Assembly: GCA_947463285.1 (NCBI GenBank)
Contig: CANHTV010000213.1
Location: 1-6,641, forward strand
DNA length: 6,641 nucleotides
From: Verrucomicrobiaceae bacterium
GTDB lineage: Bacteria > Verrucomicrobiota > Verrucomicrobiia > Verrucomicrobiales > Verrucomicrobiaceae
Direction: 5' to 3'
Shown: one piece after another, positions 1-6,036 of the stretch
Layout of the letters: each line of letters begins with the position of its first letter
How positions within the stretch are numbered: position 1 is the first letter of the stretch
The notes under the pieces: model-generated
What the model was told of the DNA's origin: nothing
The model's database searches: none
Seen by the model: only the letters and a program-made list of their open reading frames with translations
Position numbers and translations under genes: made by a program

Positions 1-1094
1 GGATCGCCGGTTTTCGCGTATTGGGCAAAGCACGCATACCACCAGCCATCACGACGATCGATCCAGGTCAGCGAACCACCCACTCTGGTGAGATCGATGC
101 TTTCGAGGTGCTGCATCGTCTGCGGATCGAAGACCTCCACCGAGCTCTTCATCGGCATTTCGGGGTAGTTCGAGTGCGCACACCACAATTTGCCATCCAG
201 CACGATGCCGGCGTTGAGATGCTTGATGCGGCCCGCAGTCTCCTTCCAACCACCGACTCGTTCGCCGTTGTCTTTGCGGTATTTGCCAATGGCGGCGTTC
301 GTGATCGCATAAAAGTGCTCCGCATCGGCTGCGACACCTTGATGCGCTTCGTCGGCTTTGAAGCGTTTCAGCTCCTCATGCCGCCATTCGCCCTTTTGAC
401 CGGCGAGCATCTTGTCGAGGCGTGCCTGCTCCTTGCGCAAGGCGACATCGGGAATTGGCGTCGGCGTCAAATTCTCGCTCACGAGCTTCTCCGCGGCAGG
501 AATGGCCCGCCAGCGCAGGTTTTTGAACCACACATCGGCTCCGTGGTCCTGCAGCGAGAGATTCGCGCCGCGTTTCGTCAGATCACCACCGCGAAGGCGC
601 AGCACTCCGAGTTCGTGAAACCAGCTAGGATCGCTGTAATCGAAGTCGATGACCTTTTCGCCGTTCAGCCAGTGTTGGATGACCGTTCGCTGGCACATGA
701 TGCGGCCTTCGTTCCATTCGCCATGCGGCTTCACCACGTCCTTCGTCGGTGCCATGCCAAAAAACAGCGCCGCGGCCGCCTGACGTGGATTTTCGCCGTA
801 GGGGCTATTGGCGTTGTCGAGCAGTTGATACTCATACTGCCCCGGCCGGTAATACACGCCGCTGTTGCATCCCTTCGCCACCTTCCACTCAAACCGCAGC
901 TCAAAATCATCCGGCACCTTCGCCTGCTCATACACCAGCGAACCACCTTTCTTCACTCGAGCGATCTCTCCATTCACGACAGCCCAGTTGCCAGCGTGTT
1001 TCCAGCCTTCGAGTGTTTGGCCATCAAAGAGAGCTTCAAAGCCGGGTTCGGTGGCCCAAGTGGAAGTGGCGAGGAGGAAGAGAAGAGCCTTCAT
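1..1094 (-). CDS. Secreted DUF1080 (3-keto-disaccharide hydrolase / GH16-like fold) protein, 3' end outside window
   Basis: The frame is open from an ATG at 1094-1092 to the left edge, giving 364 residues without a stop; the C-terminus is missing. Residues 1-14 (MKALLFLLATSTWA) form a short Sec signal, so the protein is likely exported. Residues about 19-198 carry DUF1080 hallmarks: LFDGQTLEGW (22-31), SGVYYR (78-83), EYQLLDN (88-94), GEWNEGRI (125-132), WLNGEKV (142-148) and LQDHGADVWFKNLRWR (181-196). This family has a concanavalin-like jelly-roll fold and is annotated as 3-keto-disaccharide hydrolase or sugar-binding. After a charged linker (about 200-255) comes a second module, with YAITNAAIGKYRK (262-274), IKHLNAGIVLDGKLWCAHSN (290-309) and GGSLTWIDRRDGWW (339-352). 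I know that module only as a recurrent partner in such proteins and cannot assign a function. The ATG overlaps the upstream metallophosphoesterase TGA (ATGA), which fixes the start and suggests translational coupling. The DUF1080 call is firm; substrate is unknown. Confidence 0.9.
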   Translation of the reverse strand, partial: MKALLFLLATSTWATEPGFEALFDGQTLEGWKHAGNWAVVNGEIARVKKGGSLVYEQAKVPDDFELRFEWKVAKGCNSGVYYRPGQYEYQLLDNANSPYGENPRQAAAALFFGMAPTKDVVKPHGEWNEGRIMCQRTVIQHWLNGEKVIDFDYSDPSWFHELGVLRLRGGDLTKRGANLSLQDHGADVWFKNLRWRAIPAAEKLVSENLTPTPIPDVALRKEQARLDKMLAGQKGEWRHEELKRFKADEAHQGVAADAEHFYAITNAAIGKYRKDNGERVGGWKETAGRIKHLNAGIVLDGKLWCAHSNYPEMPMKSSVEVFDPQTMQHLESIDLTRVGGSLTWIDRRDGWWYACFAQYAKTGD

Positions 1095-1963
1095 GAGTGT
1101 TTCAAATCGCGGTTTGCTTGTTTGCGGAAGCCATTCAGTCGCAGCGAGCCATCCGAGAGTACATCAAGCATGGTGTAGCCGTTGTTCTCCGCGCCGCTGC
1201 CTTCGACCATGGCGACGAGTGTGGTGTAGTGAATGCCGGTGATCAGCTGGTAGTCGTTCTTGTGCGAGTGGCCTTGGAAGACCGCGAGCACTTTGCCGGA
1301 CTTTTCGAGCAGCGAGCGCACTTCGGCAGCATTCTGTACGGCTTGGACTTTGTCGGCATCGAGACGTTGATGCGCAAGAACGATGACGGGACCGCTGGCC
1401 TTGCTGAGCTGGTTTTCTAGCCATGAGAGTTCGTCTTTGGGCACGTTCGCATCCTTCCAATCGAAGTTTTTGCGTGAATACGGTGTACCGTCACTGCGGA
1501 AGCAGGCATCGAGAATGACAAACGTCACGCCACCAGCCTCGAAGCTCTCAAAGCTGCCAGTGGCCTTCGTATTCGCGGTGAACTCCTCCTTCGTGAGCGT
1601 GCCGACGCAGTGATTGCCCAAAACATAGTGCCGGGGCATCTAAAGCCGTGCGAAGTGTGATTCCATCGTCTTGAGCCACTCGATCTCTTTTTCGACCGAA
1701 TCGGCCTGATCGATGAAATCACCGAGTTCGATCACCAAAGCCGGTTTTTCCCGATTCATGGCCTCCACGGCCTCATCTCGCTTCGCGAGCGCCTCGCGGT
1801 AAAAGCGCGTTTTGGTCGGCGGTTTGTCCGCGTAGTGAAGATCGGTCATCAAGCCGACGCGCAGCAGCGGTTTGGCCTCGGATTCAGTGCTGAGCACCTT
1901 TCCGCCGCCGAGTCCGGCGAGGCAAAGCGTGCTGTTTTGGAGTAAAGCGCGACGGGAAAACAT
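1091..1963 (-). pseudogene. Tat-exported calcineurin-like metallophosphoesterase, interrupted by an in-frame TAG
   Basis: Two open segments in the same frame make one metallophosphoesterase: 1963-1640 (107 residues, then TAG) and 1639-1091 (182 residues from an ATG directly after the TAG). The N-terminus, SRRALLQN plus a hydrophobic stretch to about residue 20, looks like a short twin-arginine signal. The first segment has metal motifs TDLHYAD (D41, H43) and LGDFID (G81, D82). The second has YVLGNHC (GNH at its residues 8-10), VLAHQ (H90) and the C-terminal GHSH (123-126). Together they complete the dimetal set of the family, and the joined length of about 290 residues is normal. It resembles the ADP-ribose/CDP-alcohol diphosphatase-like branch, but the substrate is not determinable. 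Neither half has a full active site and only the first has an export signal. The body shows no other decay, so a recent nonsense mutation, a sequencing error or readthrough/reinitiation all remain possible. It lies 4 bases after the upstream gene and overlaps the next start. Confidence 0.85.
1637..1642 (-). other. Internal TAG stop abutting an in-frame ATG
   Basis: Read on the minus strand the bases are TAGATG. The TAG ends the N-terminal half after HFARL and the ATG begins MPRHYVLGNH in the same frame. One base change (for example CAG, GAG or AAG to TAG) would explain the interruption. Zero spacing would also permit termination-reinitiation. No Shine-Dalgarno-like sequence is evident just upstream. 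Confidence 0.9.
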
Positions 1964-1967
1964 GAGA

Positions 1968-3227
1968 TCAGCCTAAAACGCCCTTCACATGCTTCATCGA
2001 GCCTGAAAAGCATTCATGCACATAAGCCATGGCCTTCTTCACCTTGGCTTGAGCCGCAGGATAGTCAGCGTCGATGCCGCTGAGTGTTTCGAGGATCTTC
2101 TCGACGGGTGTTTCGTCCATTTCGAGCAGCCACTCGCGTAGGCCGATGTCTTTGAACATCCAGCACTTCGGCGAATGAAACTCGGAGTAGGTGTGGATGA
2201 TCGGCGTGCCATTCGCGAGGGCGATGATGGGCGAATGCGGCTCGTGGCAGACGACGGTGTGTGCTCTCGCGAAGATCGAGGCTGCCTCATCGGCGTTCCA
2301 GAAGGTATCGAGGTTCACGACGTGCTTCTGGATCTCTGGCGGCAGCGGATCGTGGATAAGGCGCTTGTTGTGGCCCATTTCTTTGATCGTCTCGGGCGCG
2401 ATGAGCACCTTGTGGCCAGTCTTCTTCACCCACTGCGTGACGAGTTCACGGAACTTCGCCGCGCGGCGTTCGTCATCGGCGATCTGCTTTGGCGTGGGAT
2501 GCAGTGGGTTCAGCTTCTCCGGACGTGAATCATCCACGCCAGGATATTTCGGCGTGTTCGTGCGGATCATGACGGTGATGAACTTTTTCTCCTCCAAACC
2601 AAGCTTCTTCATCGTGGCGAGTCCGCGCTCGTCATCGCGCACGTCGATGCCGAAACAGCCGTCCGGGCCAAATTCGGCCTTGACCCCTGCGCTTTGCAGG
2701 ATGCTCAGCGTCTTCGTTTCACGCGTGTAGATGAAAGCGGCCGCGTTCAGCAGCTCGATGCGCTCCTCCGCGCCATCGCCCTGCACCATGGTGGGGAAGA
2801 ACGACTGGCCAAAGAGGCCGTAGCTGCGGGCATGCTGTCGGCAAAACTTCATGTAGCTGAGATCTTGGCCCATGCCGGAGTTGCGGATGTAGAGATCACA
2901 GTTCTTGATCGCGTCTTGGAGCTTCAGGTCCTTCTCGCCTTGGCCGTCGATCTTGCCTTGCAGGAACTCGACCTTCGGAAAACGCGCTTTGAGCATCGCG
3001 AGGATGCGTTCATCCACTTTCATCGCCCACACGATGACCTTCACTTCCGGCAGATGCTGCTCTAGAACACGCAGCGTGCCCGGTGTGTGGCCGATATCGC
3101 CGATGTTGATCGTGTCCCACGCGGATTGCAGCACGAGGGTCTTCGGTTTGCCATCAGCGGCAAAGACGGAGCCGCCAAGCGCGGCGGTGATGGCGGAGAT
3201 GAAATGACGGCGTGTGGGATGATTCAT
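1968..3227 (-). CDS. Polysaccharide pyruvyl transferase family protein with Tat signal
   Basis: This 419-residue protein begins with a twin-arginine signal: TRRHFIS (residues 5-11), a hydrophobic stretch SAITAALGGSVFA, and a probable cleavage site near 23-25. The mature part has family-like features of PF04230. There is an N-terminal SAWDTINIGDIGHTPG segment (35-50), a YIRNSGMGQDLSY segment (113-125), a YTRETKTLSILQSAG segment (167-181), and a C-terminal VVCHEPHSPIIALANGTPII segment (325-344) followed by HSPKCWMFKDIGL (351-363). Known members transfer pyruvate ketals from phosphoenolpyruvate to cell-surface sugars in the cytoplasm, so an exported homologue is odd and may do other chemistry. 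It is the first gene of the left operon, and its TGA is 4 bases from the metallophosphoesterase start. The ATG at 3227 is chosen because the signal begins there. No Shine-Dalgarno sequence is seen. Family assignment is fairly secure; activity is not. Confidence 0.82.
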   Translation of the reverse strand: MNHPTRRHFISAITAALGGSVFAADGKPKTLVLQSAWDTINIGDIGHTPGTLRVLEQHLPEVKVIVWAMKVDERILAMLKARFPKVEFLQGKIDGQGEKDLKLQDAIKNCDLYIRNSGMGQDLSYMKFCRQHARSYGLFGQSFFPTMVQGDGAEERIELLNAAAFIYTRETKTLSILQSAGVKAEFGPDGCFGIDVRDDERGLATMKKLGLEEKKFITVMIRTNTPKYPGVDDSRPEKLNPLHPTPKQIADDERRAAKFRELVTQWVKKTGHKVLIAPETIKEMGHNKRLIHDPLPPEIQKHVVNLDTFWNADEAASIFARAHTVVCHEPHSPIIALANGTPIIHTYSEFHSPKCWMFKDIGLREWLLEMDETPVEKILETLSGIDADYPAAQAKVKKAMAYVHECFSGSMKHVKGVLG

Positions 3228-3350
3228 GGTTGGCGATTACAAGGTGGCGGGGTGAGCTGTTTTGGACAATCAAAGGTTTCCCATGATCTCATGCGTGGAG
3301 TTTCTGACATTCGGGTTTAGCTGTGCGCGTAGTGGTTTACTGCTTTTCAC
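3228..3350. promoter_or_regulatory. Divergent intergenic region between the left operon and the HAD-IB gene
   Basis: These 123 bases must hold the promoters of both divergent units unless transcripts start further inside. A short dyad, CATGATCTCATG (3282-3293; 5-base arms, 2-base centre), lies near the middle. On the plus strand CTGACA (3304-3309) resembles a -35 box but is followed by only a poor -10 match (CGTAGT, 3328-3333). No convincing sigma-70 pair is visible on the minus strand. Neither gene has a clear Shine-Dalgarno sequence. Confidence 0.3.
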
Positions 3351-4100
3351 ATGCGTTACGCCTTCTTTGACCTCGATCACACTCTGCTTCCTTTCGACAC
3401 GCAGGCACTGTTTTGTAACTTTGTGCTGAGGAGGCATCCCTGGCGGATCTTTCTGCATCTTTGGTTCATCCCGTATGCTCTTGGGCGTGCGGCCGGCATT
3501 GTCAGCACGGCCACGACCAAGCGAGCTTTCCTGTCCTACCTGGCAGGCATGAAGAGAGCGCATCTGCGACGTCTGGCGCGTGATTTCGCCCATGACTGTG
3601 TGGACACCTGGATCTACCCGGAGCTACGTGCGGAAATCCTCCGTCACAAGCATCAGAATCGAAAGCTGGTGCTGAATACGGCGAGCCCTGATTTCTATGC
3701 GGATCAGATCGCAGAAGTGCTAGGCTTTGATCATTGTATCTCGACTCAGTTTAAAGTCGGCGAGGTGGTGCCTTTGCGGCCTGCGATTATCGGCTCAAAC
3801 AACAAACGTGAGGCCAAGATCACGGCCATGCGTCTGCGTCTGCCCGGTGTGGCGGCATTGTCCGAAGAGGAGCGCTTTCATTGCTGGTCGTATAGCGACA
3901 GTGCGGCGGATATTCCGCTGCTGGAGTTCGTCGGTAACCGTGTGCTGGTGCATCCCAGTGGCAGCCTGAGAGCACACTTTCCCGAGGCCGATGTCACCGT
4001 GCTGAGGCCCCGCCGACCTTACTGGGGAAGGGTAGGTGATATGCTTGCCGTCCTTAGGCAGATGCTAGGACTGCATCGTGAGCGCGGGCCACAGGCATAA
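3351..4100 (+). CDS. HAD-IB family phosphatase (SerB/PgpC-like)
   Basis: This 249-residue HAD-superfamily hydrolase of subfamily IB shows all four catalytic motifs. Motif I is FFDLDHTLL (nucleophile D7, acid/base D9, T11), motif II LNTASPDF (T110/S112), motif III a lysine in NKREAK (K152 or K156), and motif IV YSDSAADIPLL (D183 and D187). The cap region between motifs I and II contains a hydrophobic stretch, about residues 32-50, typical of HAD-IB-hyp1 and PgpC-type phosphatases. The general layout recalls E. coli phosphatidylglycerophosphatase C more than a compact soluble SerB, so a membrane-associated phospholipid phosphatase is possible; phosphoserine or another small phosphate ester is the alternative. 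The C-terminus is basic. The start follows from motif I lying just after the ATG. The gene stands alone: divergent from the left operon and convergent with the L,D-transpeptidase, with 51 bases between stop codons. Confidence 0.88.
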   Translation: MRYAFFDLDHTLLPFDTQALFCNFVLRRHPWRIFLHLWFIPYALGRAAGIVSTATTKRAFLSYLAGMKRAHLRRLARDFAHDCVDTWIYPELRAEILRHKHQNRKLVLNTASPDFYADQIAEVLGFDHCISTQFKVGEVVPLRPAIIGSNNKREAKITAMRLRLPGVAALSEEERFHCWSYSDSAADIPLLEFVGNRVLVHPSGSLRAHFPEADVTVLRPRRPYWGRVGDMLAVLRQMLGLHRERGPQA

Positions 4101-4135
4101 AAACGAGCACGAACCCTGAAAGATCGCCTGCTCGT
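4098..4135 (-). terminator. Hairpin plus T-tract ending the gph-ldt unit
   Basis: On the minus strand a perfect 7-base inverted repeat (arms 4129-4135 and 4103-4109, ACGAGCA/TGCTCGT, 19-base loop) is followed at once by TTTTTA. This is the layout of a rho-independent terminator, located 17 bases after the L,D-transpeptidase stop. The plus-strand reading lacks a T-tract, so it would act in one direction only. The T-tract overlaps the TAA of the opposing HAD-IB gene. The long loop and short stem lower confidence. Confidence 0.5.
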
Positions 4136-4151
4136 CAAAGGTTTGGCAGGA

Positions 4152-5018
4152 TTAATCTGAAGGCGTTGGCGCCGCTGGTCTGATTTCTTCAGGAGGCGAA
4201 ACTGGCGTGAGTGGTGCTGGTGTGGGGCTGGTGGTGCCAGCAGGCACCGCTGCACCAGGCGTCGTGGCAGGCACTGGGCCATTTGGATCACTCGGAGCGA
4301 GTGCGGACACTGCCTCTAAGGCAGCCGTCGCTTCAGCGGCTTTCTTTTTAGCAGCAGCGAGCTTGGCCGCATTGGCTTTGGCCTTATCTGCGCTCTGCTT
4401 CATGTAGGTGGCGTAGTCGGGGCCTTTGCCAGTGATGGTAACGGGAGTGCCGACAGCGGTGTGCTTAAAGATCGTGCCTGCAAACTTGGAAGGAAGGCGA
4501 ATGCAGCCATGTGAGGCGCGGCGGCCAGGGCTTGGGATAGGGCCGATGTGCATGCCCACACCATCGCCAGTGAGGCGCATGAAATAGGTCATCTTTGCAG
4601 GCTCAAAACGTCCGCCTGGAGGCAGCAAATCACGGCCTTGCTTGAAGTCGGAGTTCACCAACTTGCCATTGGCGTCATAGCCTTTGCCGTAAAGGTTGGA
4701 GACTTTGTCAGCAATTTTTTCCAGCACCTTGAACTCACCTGTCGGAGTGGGGAAGCTGGTGATGCCTGAGGCCACATAGGTCCAGCCGATCTGTTCTTCG
4801 CCGTTGAACAAATACGCTTTTTGTTCGTCCACGTTGATCTTGATCGACGTGATATCCTTGCCCAGGGCGGTCCATTCATAAAGCCCCGTGGGCTTTTTTG
4901 CAGATGCCACGGGTGCCGGAGTTGCTGGCGGTGGAGCCGTTTTACAGGATGATAAAAATGCCGCGACACAGATGGTTAGGCTGAGCGCAAGATCTCGCAG
5001 ATGACGTTGAGTGTGCAT
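4152..5018 (-). CDS. Lipoprotein L,D-transpeptidase (YkuD domain) with Ala/Lys- and Pro-rich tail
   Basis: From the ATG at 5018 the product is 288 residues. It starts with a lipoprotein signal (basic residues, hydrophobic 10-22, lipobox LSSC with Cys25); Lys26 follows, compatible with outer-membrane sorting by the E. coli rule. The YkuD domain spans about 55-197: a substrate-loop GITSFPTPTGEFKV segment (85-98), GMHIGP (His157) and the catalytic motif SHGCIR (His170, Cys172, Arg174). Such enzymes cross-link peptidoglycan 3-3 or attach proteins to it, in the periplasm. After the domain comes an Ala/Lys-rich, probably helical stretch (about 205-236) and a Pro/Ala/Thr-rich tail (about 241-288). 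The frame stays open upstream to 5165, overlapping the phosphatase gene, but the lipobox geometry favours 5018; an ATG at 5039 is the alternative. It lies 56 bases after the phosphatase, likely cotranscribed. No strong Shine-Dalgarno sequence is present. Confidence 0.88.
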   Translation of the reverse strand: MHTQRHLRDLALSLTICVAAFLSSCKTAPPPATPAPVASAKKPTGLYEWTALGKDITSIKINVDEQKAYLFNGEEQIGWTYVASGITSFPTPTGEFKVLEKIADKVSNLYGKGYDANGKLVNSDFKQGRDLLPPGGRFEPAKMTYFMRLTGDGVGMHIGPIPSPGRRASHGCIRLPSKFAGTIFKHTAVGTPVTITGKGPDYATYMKQSADKAKANAAKLAAAKKKAAEATAALEAVSALAPSDPNGPVPATTPGAAVPAGTTSPTPAPLTPVSPPEEIRPAAPTPSD

Positions 5019-5074
5019 GTTGAATGAAGTTACATGCATGGCGGAGAGAACTTCAAGCCCGGCGACAGGCACAT

Positions 5075-5731
5075 TTAAAAAAGCAGCTCCAGAATTTGAC
5101 GTGGATGTGAGACGAGTTTTTGCGCCCCATTTTGGATGAGTTCCTGTTCGGAACGGTAGCCCCACAGAACCGCTAAGCCGGTCATGCCAGAGTTCACAGC
5201 AAAGGCCATGTCGATGCCTGAATCACCGACATAGGCAATGTCAGAGAGCTCCAGGCCCATAAGTCTTGCCATTTCATAAGCACCCGCTGGGTCAGGTTTA
5301 TGCGGCACCTCAGGACGTTGACCCAGGATATGATCGAAGAGATCGGTGCCGAAAAAATACTCCGTCATAGGCACGGTAAAGCGGTGCGCCTTGTTTGAGA
5401 TAACACCGAGCGGAAAACCTTTGGATTGTAGCGTAGAAAGGATCTCCAGGATGCCGTCATAAGGACGGGTTTGCTCACGCCAGAGTAGATCATAGTGAGC
5501 GCGATATTCTTCGACACAGGGTTGGATGATCTCAGGCAGACGTGCATGCTCCGGTAGGGCGCGTTCGACCAGCTTAGCCATGCCATCACCGATCATTACC
5601 TTGAACAGACCTTCCTCACAGCGTGGGTAGCCACGATCATCAAGCATTCGGTTCACCGATTCAGCGATGTCAGGCAGTGAGTGGATCAAAGTGCCGTCGA
5701 GATCGAAAATAAAAGCCTTAGGTGGAGTCAT
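5075..5731 (-). CDS. gph: Phosphoglycolate-phosphatase-like HAD-IA hydrolase
   Basis: This 218-residue enzyme shows HAD-IA motifs in order. Motif I is FIFDLDGTLIHS (nucleophile D10, acid/base D12, T14), motif II GVISNK (S112, N113), motif III HKPDP (K145, P146) and motif IV YVGDSGIDM (D170, D174). An alpha-helical cap (about 20-85), with NRMLDDRGYP and VMIGDGMAKLVERAL, is typical of Gph, which dephosphorylates 2-phosphoglycolate from oxygenation reactions or DNA repair. Length matches the family. Substrate choice among small phosphates cannot be read from sequence, so the symbol is a family-level call. The ATG at 5731 is set by motif I nearby. It is the first gene of the unit with the L,D-transpeptidase and is divergent from the S12 operon. 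A TATAAG -10-like box lies about 24-29 bases upstream. Confidence 0.88.
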   Translation of the reverse strand: MTPPKAFIFDLDGTLIHSLPDIAESVNRMLDDRGYPRCEEGLFKVMIGDGMAKLVERALPEHARLPEIIQPCVEEYRAHYDLLWREQTRPYDGILEILSTLQSKGFPLGVISNKAHRFTVPMTEYFFGTDLFDHILGQRPEVPHKPDPAGAYEMARLMGLELSDIAYVGDSGIDMAFAVNSGMTGLAVLWGYRSEQELIQNGAQKLVSHPRQILELLF

Positions 5732-5742
5732 GACAGGCAGAT

Positions 5743-5760
5743 ACTTCGGAAGTCCTTATA
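5743..5760 (-). promoter_or_regulatory. Candidate gph promoter -10 box with overlapping dyad
   Basis: On the minus strand TATAAG (5760-5755) fits a sigma-70 -10 box; no good -35 box precedes it. About 7 bases downstream lies a perfect dyad, ACTTC-G-GAAGT (5743-5753), centred where transcription would be expected to start, which is a plausible operator position. Short and unproven. Confidence 0.3.
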
Positions 5761-5936
5761 AATCAAGGCTTCTAGCTCCTATGGACCAGAACAAAAGAAC
5801 TCAAAAAAACGACAGAAAGGCCAGGAGGAGTGGCGGAAAGTTTTAAAAACATTCAAAAAGAGTTTGCCTATTCTCCATTCTGTCCCAGTATGCCCGCCCC
5901 CGGCCCAGGTTTTCCTTCGTGAAGACTAGGCAACAT

Positions 5937-5954
5937 GAGTTGCGAAAGCAATTC
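5937..5954 (+). promoter_or_regulatory. Leader hairpin 1 with GAAA tetraloop
   Basis: GAGTTGC-GAAA-GCAATTC forms seven pairs (one G-U wobble) closed by a GNRA-type tetraloop, a stable and often functional RNA fold. It lies about 130 bases before the S12 start. There is no T-tract after it, so it is not a terminator. Confidence 0.45.
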
Positions 5955-5993
5955 CTGACTATCGGAGCAGTGAACCGGAAAAGCACTGTGCTG

Positions 5994-6011
5994 ACTTTGC
6001 ATTCGCAAAGT
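5994..6011 (+). promoter_or_regulatory. Leader hairpin 2
   Basis: ACTTTGC (5994-6000) and GCAAAGT (6005-6011) are perfect 7-base arms around an ATTC loop. Two copies of AAGCACTGT flank it. No T-tract follows. Confidence 0.45.
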
Positions 6012-6036
6012 GGAAGCACTGTCTATTCAGTTCCAC
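6010..6036 (+). promoter_or_regulatory. Leader hairpin 3, bulged
   Basis: GTGGAA (6010-6015) pairs with TTCCAC (6031-6036); inside, CTG (6019-6021) pairs with CAG (6028-6030), leaving a 3-base GCA bulge and a 6-base loop. Its 5' arm shares two bases with hairpin 2, so the two either stack or compete. Confidence 0.4.

Noticed and set aside
21..1178. Long plus-strand open frame of 385 codons
   Set aside because: It is antisense to the DUF1080 gene, shows no family motifs, and the minus-strand frame has clear domain signatures and a signal peptide.
2191..2730. Plus-strand 179-codon open frame
   Set aside because: Shadow of the pyruvyl-transferase-family gene; no recognisable motif.
5019..5165. 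Longer L,D-transpeptidase start at 5165
   Set aside because: It would overlap the phosphatase coding end by about 90 bases and bury the lipoprotein signal; the start at 5018 puts the lipobox Cys at residue 25.
5730..5763. Plus-strand promoter from ATGACA (5730-5735) and TATAAAT (5757-5763)
   Set aside because: Both boxes look fair but the spacing of 21 bases is too long for sigma-70.
5890..5922. Ten-codon ORF (MPAPGPGFPS) before rpsL
   Set aside because: Too short, no ribosome binding site, and a G/C-rich stretch gives such proline codons by chance.
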